A stretch of 64,000 bases of DNA from Auanema rhodensis (lineage: Eukaryota; Nematoda; Chromadorea; Rhabditida; Rhabditidae). The notes beneath the pieces are model-generated. The model was not told the origin of the DNA. It worked only from the letters and a program-made list of their open reading frames with translations, and ran no database searches. This document shows, piece after piece, positions 24,507 through 37,423 of this stretch. The stretch covers positions 878,501 through 942,500 of the forward strand of contig OZ059900.1 in NCBI GenBank assembly GCA_964057225.1, in the 5' to 3' direction. Both the position numbers and the translations under genes were made by a program. The number at the start of each line of letters is the position of its first letter. The first letter of the stretch is position 1.

Positions 24507-27286
24507 TGTGTAAATCACTGAATTTCACTCAAATAGCATTACTACACTAAGTATGGTCGTTTTTATGCCTTTAACACCATATACTCACCGATTTTTGGTA
24601 CAAAATCTGTGATACTCGTAAATTTCGATCATATTCGTTAAGATTCGAGAATCAAACACACAATACACGAAATGAGTTTATTTTCACGAGTTTGCACTGA
24701 TATTTATTCATTTTGATCAAAAAAGGTCGAAATAAGAAAGAATTTTTGAATTTTCCGAGTTTTGAGTCCAATTTGGCTAAATCGCTCATATATAAGATCA
24801 AAAGCATAGTTTTATTGTCTATAACAACAAAAGTCATCAATTAAACGCTAGTGATGTTTAAATACTGAATTTCGCTCAAATAGCATTACTACACTAAGTA
24901 TGGTCGTTTTTATGCCTTTAACACCATATACTCACCGATTTTTGGTACAAAATCTGTAATACTCGTAAATTTTGATCATATTCGTTAAGATTTGAGAATC
25001 AAACATACAATACAAAAAATCAGTCTATTTTTATGAGCTTGCACTGATATATATTCATTTTGATCAAAAAAGGTCGAAAATAGAAAGAATTTTTGAAATT
25101 TCCGAGTTTTGAGTCTAATTTGGCTAAATCGCTCATATATATGATCAAAAGCATAGTTTTACTGTCTATGATAACAAAAGTCTTCAAATATACACTAATA
25201 ATGATTAAATCACTGAATTTCAGTCAAATAGCATTACTACACTAAGTATGGTCGTTTTTATGCCTTTAACACCATATACTCACCGATTTTTGGTACAAAA
25301 TCTGTAATACTTGTAAATTTTGATCATATTTGTTAAGATTCGAGAATCAAACATACAATACACAAAATCAGTCTATTTTTATAAGCTTGCACTGATATAT
25401 ATTCATTTTGATCAAAAAAGGTCGAAAATAGAAAGAATTTTTGAAATTTCCGAGTTTTGAGTCTAATTTGGCTAAATCGCTCATATACATGATCAGAAGC
25501 ATAGTTTCATTGTCTATGACAACAAAAGTCATCAATTAAACGCTAGTGATGTTTAAATACTGATTTTCGCTCAAATAGCATTACTACACTAAGTATGGTC
25601 GTTTTTATGCCTTTAACACCATATACTCACCGATTTTTGGTACAAAATCTGTAATACTCGTAAATTTTGATCATATTCGTTAAGATTTGAAAATCAAACA
25701 TACAATACGCAAAATCAGTCTATTTTTATGAGCTTGCACTGATATATATTCATTTTGATCAAAAAAGGTCGAAAATAGAAAGAATTTTTGAAATTTCCGA
25801 GTTTTGAGTCTAATTTGGCTAAATCGCTCATATATATGATCAAAAGCATAGTTTTATTGTCTATGACAACAAAAGTCATCAATTAAACGCTAGTGATGTT
25901 TAAATACTGAATTTCGCTCAAATAGCATTACTACACTAAGTATGGTCGTTTTTATGCCTTTAACACCATATACTCACCGATTTTTGGTACAAAATATGTA
26001 ATACTCGTAAATTTTGATCATATTCGTTAAGATTTGAGAATCAAACATACAATACACAAAATCAGTCTATTTTTATGAGCTTGCACTGATATATATTCAT
26101 TTTGATCAAAAAAGGTCGAAAATAGAAAGAATTTTTGAAATTTCCGAGTTTTGAGTCCAATTTGGCTAAATCGCTCATATATATGATCAAAAGCATAGTT
26201 TTATTGTCTATGACAACAAAAGTCATTAGTTAAACACTAATGATGTTTAAATCACTAAATTTCGCTCAAATAGCATTACTACACTAAGTATGGTCGTTTT
26301 TATGCCTTTAACACCATATACTCACCGATTTTTGGTACAAAATCTGTAATACTTGTAAATTTTGATCATATTCGTTAAGAGTCGAGAATCAAACACATAA
26401 TACACGAAATAAGTCTATTTTTATGAGTTTGCACTGATATCTATTCATTTTGATCAAAAAAGGTCGAAAATAGAAAGAATTTTTGAAATTTCCGAGTTTT
26501 GAGTCCAATTTGGCTAAATCGCTCATATATATGATCAAAAGCATAGTTCTATTGTCTATAACAACAAAAGTCTTCAATTAAACGCTAGTGATGTTTTAAT
26601 ACTGAATTTCGCTCAAATAGCATTACTACACTAAGTATGGTCGTTTTTATGCCTTTAACACCATATACTCACCGATTTTTGGTACAAAATCTGTAATACT
26701 CGTAAATTTTGATCATATTCGTTAAGATTTGAGAATCAAACATACAATACACAAAATCAGTCTATTTTTATGAGCTTGCACTGATATATATTCATTTTGA
26801 TCAAAAAAGGTCGAAAATAGAAAGAATTTTTGAAATTTACGAGTTTTGAGTCTAATTTGGCTAAATCGCTCATATATATGATCAGAAGCATAGTTTTATT
26901 GTCTATGACAACAAAAGTCATTAATTAAACACTAATAATGTTTAAATCACTAAATTTCGCTCAAATAGCATTACTACACTAAGTATGGTCGTTTTTATGC
27001 CTTTAACACCATATACTCACCGATTTTTGGTACAAAATCTGTAATACTTGTAAATTTTGATCATATTCGTTAAGATTTGAGAATCAAACATACAATACAC
27101 AAAATCAGTCTATTTTTATGAGCTTGCACTGATATATATTCATTTTGATCAAAAAAGGTCGAAAATAGAAAGAATTTTTGAAATTTCCGAGTTTTGAGTC
27201 CAATTGGGCTAAATCGATCATATATATGATCAAAAGCATAGTTTTACTGTCTATGATAACAAAAGTCTTCAAATATACACTAATAA
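24507..27286 (+). repeat. Eight-monomer tandem duplication (2,780 bp), copy 2
   Basis: Second copy of 21,727-24,506. It ends where the next monomer (from about 27,348) returns to the GGTGAGATTCGAG type, unlike the AAATGAGTTT monomer that begins each copy. Confidence 0.85.
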
Positions 27287-30200
27287 TGATTAAATCACTG
27301 AATTTCACTCAAATAGCATTACTACACTAAGTATGGTCGTTTTTATGCCTTTAACACCATATACTCACCGATTTTTGGTACAAAATCTGTGATACTCGTA
27401 AATTTTGATCATATTCGGTGAGATTCGAGAATCAAACACACAATACACGAAATAAGTTTATTTTTACGAGTTTGCACTGATATTTATTCATTTTGATCAA
27501 AAAAGGTCGAAAATAGAAAGAATTTTTGAAATTTCCGAGTTTTGAGTCTAATTTGGCTAAATCGCTCATATATATGATCAAAAGCATAGTTTTATTGTCT
27601 ATGACAACAAAAGTCATCAATTAAACGCTAGTGATGTTTAAATACTGAATTTCGCTCAAATAGCATTACTACACTACGTATGGTCGTTTTTATGCCTTTA
27701 ACACCATATACTCACCGATTTTTGGTACAAAATCTGTAATACTCGTAAATTTTGATCATATTCGTTAAGATTTGAGAATCAAACATACAATACACAAAAT
27801 CAGTCTATTTTTATGAGCTTGCACTGATATATATTCATTTTGATCAAAAAAGGTCGAAAATAGAAAGAATTTTTGAAATTTACGAGTTTTGAGTCTAATT
27901 TGGCTAAATCGCTCATATATATGATCAGAAGCATAGTTTTATTGTCTATGACAACGAAAGTGATAAGTTAAACACTAATGATGTTTAAATCACTAAATTT
28001 CGCTCAAATAGCATTACTACACTAAGTATGGTCGTTTTTATGCCTTTAACACCATATACTCACCGATTTTTGGTACAAAATCTGTAATACTTGTAAATTT
28101 TGATCAAATTCGTTAATATTCGAGAATCAAACACATAATACACGAAATAAGTCTATTTTTATGAGTTTGCACTGATATTTATTCATTTTGATCAAAAAAG
28201 GTCGAAATTAGAAAGAATTTTTGAATTTTCCGAGTTTTGAGTCCAATTGGGCTAAATCGCTCATATATATGATCAAAAGCATAGTTTTACTGTCTATGAT
28301 AACAAAAGTCTTCAAATATACACTAATAATGATTTAATCACTGAATTTCACTCAAATAGCATTACTACACTAAGTATGGTCGTTTTTATGCCTTTAACAC
28401 CATATACTCACCGATTTTTGGTACAAAATCTGTGATACTCGTAAATTTCGATCATATTGGGTGAGATTCGAGAATCAAACACACAATACACGAAATAAGT
28501 TTATTTTTACGAGTTTGCACTGATATTTATTCATTTTGATCAAAAAAGGTCGAAAATAGAAAGAATTTTTGAAATTTCCGAGTTTTGAGTCTAATTTGGC
28601 TAAATCGCTCATATATATGATCAAAAGCATAGTTTTACTGTCTATGATAACAAAAGTCTTCAAATATACACTAATAATGTGTAAATCACTGAATTTCACT
28701 CAAATAGCATTACTACACTAAGTATGGTCGTTTTTATGCCTTTAACACCATATACTCACCGATTTTTGGTACAAAATCTGTGATACTCGTAAATTTTGAT
28801 CATATTCGGTGAGATTCGAGGATCGAACACACAATACACGAAATAAGTTTATTTTACGAGTTTGCACTGATATTTATTCATTTTTATCAAAAAAGGTCGA
28901 AAATAGAAAGAATTTTTGAAATTTCCGAGTTTTGAGTCTAATTTGGCTAAATCGCTCATATATATGATCAAACGCATAGTTTTACTGTCTATGATAACAA
29001 AAGTCTTCAAATATACACTAATAATGTGTAAATCACTGAATTTCACTCAAATAGCTTTACTACACTAAGTATGGTCGTTTTTATGCCTTTAACACCATAT
29101 ACTCACCGATTTTTGGTACAAAATCTGTAATACTCGTAAATTTTGATCATATTCGTTAAGATTTGAGAATCAAACATACAATACACAAAATCAGTCTATT
29201 TTTATAAGCTTGCACTGATATATATTCATTTTGATCAAAAAAGGTCGAAAATAGAAAGAATTTTTGAAATTTCCGAGTTTTGAGTCTAATTTGGCTAAAT
29301 CGCTCATATACATGATCAGAAGCATAGTTTCATTGTCTATGACAACAAAAGTCATCAATTAAACGCTAGTGATGTTTAAATACTGATTTTCGCTCAAATA
29401 GCATTACTACACTAAGTATGGTCGTTTTTATGCCTTTAACACCATATACTCACCGATTTTTGGTACAAAATCTGTAATACTCGTAAATTTTGATCATATT
29501 CGTTAAGATTTGAAAATCAAACATACAATACGCAAAATCAGTCTATTTTTATGAGCTTGCACTGATATATATTCATTTTGATCAAAAAAGGTCGAAAATA
29601 GAAAGAATTTTTGAAATTTCCGAGTTTTGAGTCTAATTTGGCTAAATCGCTCATATATATGATCAAAAGCATAGTTTTATTGTCTATGACAACAAAAGTC
29701 ATCAATTAAACGCTAGTGATGTTTAAATACTGAATTTCGCTCAAATAGCATTACTACACTAAGTATGGTCGTTTTTATGCCTTTAACACCATATACTCAC
29801 CGATTTTTGGTACAAAATCTGTAATACTCGTAAATTTTGATCATATTCGTTAAGATTTGAGAATCAAACATACAATACACGAAATAAGTTTATTTTTACG
29901 AGTTTGCACTGATATTTATTCATTTTGATCAAAAAAGGTCGAAAATAGAAAGAATTTTTGAAATTTCCGAGTTTTGAGTCTAATTTGGCTAAATCGCTCA
30001 TATATATGATCAAAAGCATAGTTTTACTGTCTATGATAACAAAAGTCTTCAAATATACACTAATAATGATTTAATCACTGAATTTCACTCAAATAGCATT
30101 ACTACACTAAGTATGGTCGTTTTTATGCCTTTAACACCATATACTCACCGATTTTTGGTACAAAATCTGTGATACTCGTAAATTTCGATCATATTGGGTG

Positions 30201-31900
30201 AGATTCGAGAATCAAACACACAATACACGAAATAAGTTTATTTTTACGAGTTTGCACTGATATTTATTCATTTTGATCAAAAAAGGTCGAAAATAGAAAG
30301 AATTTTTGAAATTTCCGAGTTTTGAGTCTAATTTGGCTAAATCGCTCATATATATGATCAAAAGCATAGTTTTACTGTCTATGATAACAAAAGTCTTCAA
30401 ATATACACTAATAATGTGTAAATCACTGAATTTCACTCAAATAGCATTACTACACTAAGTATGGTCGTTTTTATGCCTTTAACACCATATACTCACCGAT
30501 TTTTGGTACAAAATCTGTGATACTCGTAAATTTCGATCATATTCGTTAAGATTCGAGAATCAAACACACAATACACGAAATGAGTTTATTTTCACGAGTT
30601 TGCACTGATATTTATTCATTTTGATCAAAAAAGGTCGAAATAAGAAAGAATTTTTGAATTTTCCGAGTTTTGAGTCCAATTTGGCTAAATCGCTCATATA
30701 TAAGATCAAAAGCATAGTTTTATTGTCTATAACAACAAAAGTCATCAATTAAACGCTAGTGATGTTTAAATACTGAATTTCGCTCAAATAGCATTACTAC
30801 ACTAAGTATGGTCGTTTTTATGCCTTTAACACCATATACTCACCGATTTTTGGTACAAAATCTGTAATACTCGTAAATTTTGATCATATTCGTTAAGATT
30901 TGAGAATCAAACATACAATACAAAAAATCAGTCTATTTTTATGAGCTTGCACTGATATATATTCATTTTGATCAAAAAAGGTCGAAAATAGAAAGAATTT
31001 TTGAAATTTCCGAGTTTTGAGTCTAATTTGGCTAAATCGCTCATATATATGATCAAAAGCATAGTTTTACTGTCTATGATAACAAAAGTCTTCAAATATA
31101 CACTAATAATGATTAAATCACTGAATTTCAGTCAAATAGCATTACTACACTAAGTATGGTCGTTTTTATGCCTTTAACACCATATACTCACCGATTTTTG
31201 GTACAAAATCTGTAATACTTGTAAATTTTGATCATATTTGTTAAGATTCGAGAATCAAACATACAATACACAAAATCAGTCTATTTTTATAAGCTTGCAC
31301 TGATATATATTCATTTTGATCAAAAAAGGTCGAAAATAGAAAGAATTTTTGAAATTTCCGAGTTTTGAGTCTAATTTGGCTAAATCGCTCATATACATGA
31401 TCAGAAGCATAGTTTCATTGTCTATGACAACAAAAGTCATCAATTAAACGCTAGTGATGTTTAAATACTGATTTTCGCTCAAATAGCATTACTACACTAA
31501 GTATGGTCGTTTTTATGCCTTTAACACCATATACTCACCGATTTTTGGTACAAAATCTGTAATACTCGTAAATTTTGATCATATTCGTTAAGATTTGAAA
31601 ATCAAACATACAATACGCAAAATCAGTCTATTTTTATGAGCTTGCACTGATATATATTCATTTTGATCAAAAAAGGTCGAAAATAGAAAGAATTTTTGAA
31701 ATTTCCGAGTTTTGAGTCTAATTTGGCTAAATCGCTCATATATATGATCAAAAGCATAGTTTTATTGTCTATGACAACAAAAGTCATCAATTAAACGCTA
31801 GTGATGTTTAAATACTGAATTTCGCTCAAATAGCATTACTACACTAAGTATGGTCGTTTTTATGCCTTTAACACCATATACTCACCGATTTTTGGTACAA
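26190..31900 (+). repeat. Segmental duplication (period 8,688 bp), copy 2
   Basis: Partner of 17,502-23,212. The distance equals 5,908 plus 2,780 bp. Material near 23.6-24.5 kb matches 17.7-18.6 kb at +5,908, and 26.4-27.3 kb matches it again at +8,688. This supports an original 5,908-bp spacing that grew when 2,780 bp were tandemly duplicated in between. Confidence 0.82.
27216..27231. repeat. Perfect 16-bp palindrome, second copy
   Basis: Same GCTC-to-GATC change as at 24,436-24,451, exactly 2,780 bp away. The equivalent site in the 8,688-bp partner (about 18,528) keeps GCTC, so the change arose after that duplication or was converted back. Confidence 0.7.
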
Positions 31901-32702
31901 AATCTGTAATACTCGTAAATTTTGATCATATTTGTTAAGATTTGAGAATCAAACATACAATACACAAAATCAGTCTATTTTTATGAGCTTGCACTGATAT
32001 ATATTCATTTTGATCAAAAAAGGTCGAAAATAGAAAGAATTTTTGAAATTTACGAGTTTTGAGTCTAATTTGGCTAAATCGCTCATATATATGATCAGAA
32101 GCATAGTTTTATTGTCTATGACAACAAAAGTGATTAGTTAAACACTAATGATGTTTAAATCACTAAATTTCGCTCAAATAGCATTACTACACTAAGTATG
32201 GTCGTTTTTATGCCTTTAACACCATATACTCACCGATTTTTGGTACAAAATCTGTAATACTTGTAAATTTTGATCATATTCGTTAAGATTCGAGAATCAA
32301 ACACATAATACACGAAATAAGTCTATTTTTATGAGTTTGCACTGATATTTATTCATTTTGATCAAAAAAGGTCGAAAATAGAAAGAATTTTTGAATTTTC
32401 CGAGTTTTGAGTCCAATTGGGCTAAATCGCTCATATATATGATCAAAAGCATAGTTTTACTGTCTATGATAACAAAAGTCTTCAAATATACACTAATAAT
32501 GATTTAATCACTGAATTTCACTCAAATAGCATTACTACACTAAGTATGGTCGTTTTTATGCCTTTAACACCATATACTCACCGATTTTTGGTACAAAATC
32601 TGTGATACTCGTAAATTTCGATCATATTGGGTGAGATTCGAGAATCAAACACACAATACACGAAATAAGTTTATTTTTACGAGTTTGCACTGATATTTAT
32701 TC

Positions 32703-34028
32703 ATTTTGATCAAAAAAGGTCGAAAATAGAAAGAATTTTTGAAATTTCCGAGTTTTGAGTCTAATTTGGCTAAATCGCTCATATATATGATCAAAAGCAT
32801 AGTTTTACTGTCTATGATAACAAAAGTCTTCAAATATACACTAATAATGTGTAAATCACTGAATTTCACTCAAATAGCATTACTACACTAAGTATGGTCG
32901 TTTTTATGCCTTTAACACCATATACTCACCGATTTTTGGTACAAAATCTGTGATACTCGTAAATTTTGATCATATTCGGTGAGATTCGAGGATCGAACAC
33001 ACAATACACGAAATAAGTTTATTTTTACGAGTTTGCACTGATATTTATTCATTTTTATCAAAAAAGGTCGAAAATAGAAAGAATTTTTGAAATTTCCGAG
33101 TTTTGAGTCTAATTTGGCTAAATCGCTCATATATATGATCAAACGCATAGTTTTACTGTCTATGATAACAGAAGTCTTCAAATATACACTAATAATGTGT
33201 AAATCACTGAATTTCACTCAATTAGCATTACTACACTAAGTATGGTCGTTTTTATGCCTTTAACACCATATACTCACCGATTTGTGGTACAAAATCTGTA
33301 ATACTCGTAAATTTTGATCATATTCGTTAAGATTTGAGAATCAAACATACAATACACAAAATCAGTCTATTTTTATAAGCTTGCACTGATATATATTCAT
33401 TTTGATCAAAAAAGGTCGAAAATAGAAAGAATTTTTGAAATTTCCGAGTTTTGAGTCTAATTTGGCTAAATCGCTCATATATATGATCAAAAGCATAGTT
33501 TTACTGTCTATGATAACAAAAGTCTTCAAATATACACTAATAATGATTAAATCACTGAATTTCACTCAAATAGCATTACTACACTAAGTATGGTCGTTTT
33601 TATGCCTTTAACACCATATACTCACCGATTTTTGGTACAAAATCTGTGATACTCGTAAATTTTGATCATATTCGGTGAGATTCGAGAATCAAACACACAA
33701 TACACGAAATAAGTTTATTTTTACGAGTTTGCACTGATATTTATTCATTTTGATCAAAAAAGGTCGAAAATAGAAAGAATTTTTGAAATTTCCGAGTTTT
33801 GAGTCTAATTTGGCTAAATCGCTCATATATATGATCAAAAGCATAGTTTTATTGTCTATGACAACAAAAGTCATCAATTAAACGCTAGTGATGTTTAAAT
33901 ACTGAATTTCGCTCAAATAGCATTACTACACTAAGTATGGTCGTTTTTATGCCTTTAACACCATATACTCACCGATTTTTGGTACAAAATCTGTAATACT
34001 CGTAAATTTTGATCATATTCGTTAAGAT
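32703..34028 (+). repeat. Four-monomer duplication (period 1,391 bp), copy 1
   Basis: About 1.33 kb repeated at 34,094-35,419. Shared markers are AGGATCGAACAC, TTTTTATCAAAA, ATCAAACGCATAG, AACAGAAGTCTTC (about 33,168 and 34,559) and CTCAATTAGC (about 33,219 and 34,610). One clear difference is GATTTGTGG at 33,283 against GATTTTTGG at 34,674. The left limit is ATTTATTC against ATATATTC; the right limit is AAGATTTGAG against AAGAGTCGAG. Confidence 0.82.
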
Positions 34029-34093
34029 TTGAGAATCAAACATACAATACACAAAATCAGTCTATTTTTATGAGCTTGCACTGATATATATTC

Positions 34094-35419
34094 ATTTTGA
34101 TCAAAAAAGGTCGAAAATAGAAAGAATTTTTGAAATTTCCGAGTTTTGAGTCTAATTTGGCTAAATCGCTCATATATATGATCAAAAGCATAGTTTTACT
34201 GTCTATGATAACAAAAGTCTTCAAATATACACTAATAATGTGTAAATCACTGAATTTCACTCAAATAGCATTACTACACTAAGTATGGTCGTTTTTATGC
34301 CTTTAACACCATATACTCACCGATTTTTGGTACAAAATCTGTGATACTCGTAAATTTTGATCATATTCGGTGAGATTCGAGGATCGAACACACAATACAC
34401 GAAATAAGTTTATTTTTACGAGTTTGCACTGATATTTATTCATTTTTATCAAAAAAGGTCGAAAATAGAAAGAATTTTTGAAATTTCCGAGTTTTGAGTC
34501 TAATTTGGCTAAATCGCTCATATATATGATCAAACGCATAGTTTTACTGTCTATGATAACAGAAGTCTTCAAATATACACTAATAATGTGTAAATCACTG
34601 AATTTCACTCAATTAGCATTACTACACTAAGTATGGTCGTTTTTATGCCTTTAACACCATATACTCACCGATTTTTGGTACAAAATCTGTAATACTCGTA
34701 AATTTTGATCATATTCGTTAAGATTTGAGAATCAAACATACAATACACAAAATCAGTCTATTTTTATAAGCTTGCACTGATATATATTCATTTTGATCAA
34801 AAAAGGTCGAAAATAGAAAGAATTTTTGAAATTTCCGAGTTTTGAGTCTAATTTGGCTAAATCGCTCATATATATGATCAAAAGCATAGTTTTACTGTCT
34901 ATGATAACAAAAGTCTTCAAATATACACTAATAATGATTAAATCACTGAATTTCACTCAAATAGCATTACTACACTAAGTATGGTCGTTTTTATGCCTTT
35001 AACACCATATACTCACCGATTTTTGGTACAAAATCTGTGATACTCGTAAATTTTGATCATATTCGGTGAGATTCGAGAATCAAACACACAATACACGAAA
35101 TAAGTTTATTTTTACGAGTTTGCACTGATATTTATTCATTTTGATCAAAAAAGGTCGAAAATAGAAAGAATTTTTGAAATTTCCGAGTTTTGAGTCTAAT
35201 TTGGCTAAATCGCTCATATATATGATCAAAAGCATAGTTTTATTGTCTATGACAACAAAAGTCATCAATTAAACGCTAGTGATGTTTAAATACTGAATTT
35301 CGCTCAAATAGCATTACTACACTAAGTATGGTCGTTTTTATGCCTTTAACACCATATACTCACCGATTTTTGGTACAAAATCTGTAATACTCGTAAATTT
35401 TGATCATATTCGTTAAGAG
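34094..35419 (+). repeat. Four-monomer duplication (period 1,391 bp), copy 2
   Basis: Partner of 32,703-34,028 at +1,391 bp, nearly tandem with it (about 65 bp between the matched parts, also satellite). Confidence 0.82.
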
Positions 35420-37376
35420 TCGAGAATCAAACACATAATACACGAAATAAGTCTATTTTTATGAGTTTGCACTGATATTTATTCATTTTGATCAAAAAAG
35501 GTCGAAAATAGAAAGAATTTTTGAATTTTCCGAGTTTTGAGTCCAATTGGGCTAAATCGCTCATATATATGATCAAAAGCATAGTTTTACTGTCTATGAT
35601 AACAAAAGTCTTCAAATATACACTAATAATGATTAAATCACTGAATTTCACTCAAATAGCATTACTACACTAAGTATGGTCGTTTTTATGCCTTTAACAC
35701 CATATACTCACCGATTTTTGGTACAAAATCTGTGATACTCGTAAATTTTGATCATATTCGGTGAGATTCGAGAATCAAACACACAATACACGAAATAAGT
35801 TTATTTTTACGAGTTTGCACTGATATTTATTCATTTTGATCAAAAAAGGTCGAAAATAGAAAGAATTTTTGAAATTTCCGAGTTTTGAGTCTAATTTGGC
35901 TAAATCGCTCATATATATGATCAAAAGCATAGTTTTATTGTCTATGACAACAAAAGTCATCAATTAAACGCTAGTGATGTTTAAATACTGAATTTCGCTC
36001 AAATAGCATTACTACACTAAGTATGGTCGTTTTTATGCCTTTAACACCATATACTCACCGATTTTTGGTACAAAATCTGTAATACTCGTAAATTTTGATC
36101 ATATTCGTTAAGATTTGAGAATCAAACATACAATACACAAAATCAGTCTATTTTTATGAGCTTGCACTGATATATATTCATTTTGATCAAAAAAGGTCGA
36201 AAATAGAAAGAATTTTTGAAATTTACGAGTTTTGAGTCTAATTTGGCTAAATCGCTCATATATATGATCAGAAGCATAGTTTTATTGTCTATGACAACAA
36301 AAGTCATTAGTTAAACACTAATGATGTTTAAATCACTAAATTTCGCTCAAATAGCATTACTACACTAAGTATGGTCGTTTTTATGCCTTTAACACCATAT
36401 ACTCACCGATTTTTGGTACAAATCTGTGATACTCGTAAATTTTGATCATATTCGGTGAGATTCGAGAATCAAACACACAATACACGAAATAAGTTTATTT
36501 TTACGAGTTTGCACTGATATTTATTCATTTTGATCAAAAAAGGTCGAAAATAGAAAGAATTTTTGAAATTTCCGAGTTTTGAGTCTAATTTGGCTAAATC
36601 GCTCATATATATGATCAAAAGCATAGTTTTATTGTCTATGACAACAAAAGTCATCAATTAAACGCTAGTGATGTTTAAATACTGAATTTCGCTCAAATAG
36701 CATTACTACACTAAGTATGGTCGTTTTTATGCCTTTAACACCATATACTCACCGATTTTTGGTACAAAATCTGTAATACTCGTAAATTTTGATCATATTC
36801 GTTAAGATTTGAGAATCAAACATACAATACACAAAATCAGTCTATTTTTATGAGCTTGCACTGATATATATTCATTTTGATCAAAAAAGGTCGAAAATAG
36901 AAAGAATTTTTGAAATTTACGAGTTTTGAGTCTAATTTGGCTAAATCGCTCATATATATGATCAGAAGCATAGTTTTATTGTCTATGACAACAAAAGTCA
37001 TTAGTTAAACACTAATGATGTTTAAATCACTAAATTTCGCTCAAATAGCATTACTACACTAAGTATGGTCGTTTTTATGCCTTTAACACCATATACTCAC
37101 CGATTTTTGGTACAAAATCTGTAATACTTGTAAATTTTGATCATATTCGTTAAGAGTCGAGAATCAAACACATAATACACGAAATAAGTCTATTTTTATG
37201 AGTTTGCACTGATATTTATTCATTTTGATCAATAAAGGTCGAAAATAGAAAGAATTTTTGAATTTTCCGAGTTTTGAGTCCAATTGGGCTAAATCGCTCA
37301 TATATATGATCAAAAGCATAGTTTTACTGTCTATGATAACAAAAGTCTTCAAATATACACTAATAATGATTAAATC

Positions 37377-37423
37377 ACTGAATTTCACTCAAATAGCATT
37401 ACTACACTTGAGCGAAATTCAGT
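37377..37423. repeat. Hairpin at the first orientation switch
   Basis: The forward array stops after GCATTACTACACT (37,408) and reverse-oriented monomer begins with TGAGCGAAATTCAG (37,409). At most one base (T 37,408) is shared by both sides. The turn creates arms 37,377-37,391 and 37,409-37,423 (15 bp, one mismatch) around a 17-bp loop. About 44 bp that would normally separate the two elements, including the invariant AAGTATGGTCG, are absent. Confidence 0.9.

Larger units (their letters stand above)
1..37408 (+). repeat. Satellite array block 1, forward orientation, 347-bp monomers
   Basis: About 107 head-to-tail monomers of 347-348 bp. Each starts with CCTTTAACACC and ends in a TATGGTCGTTTTTATG stretch. 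Monomers differ by scattered substitutions and small indels, and subtypes recur in a fixed order, so the block is built of higher-order units rather than identical copies. Positions 1-9,376 are exactly 27 monomers, mainly of the A/B/C kinds that also fill block 3. From about 9.4 kb a second set dominates, recognisable by GGTGAGATTCGAG, TTACGAGTTTG, ATACATGATCAG or a TTAGTTAAACACTAATG tail. There is no unique DNA, transposon or RNA gene between monomers. Role unknown; arrays of this kind are typical of centromeres or heterochromatin, which is inference. Confidence 0.97.
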
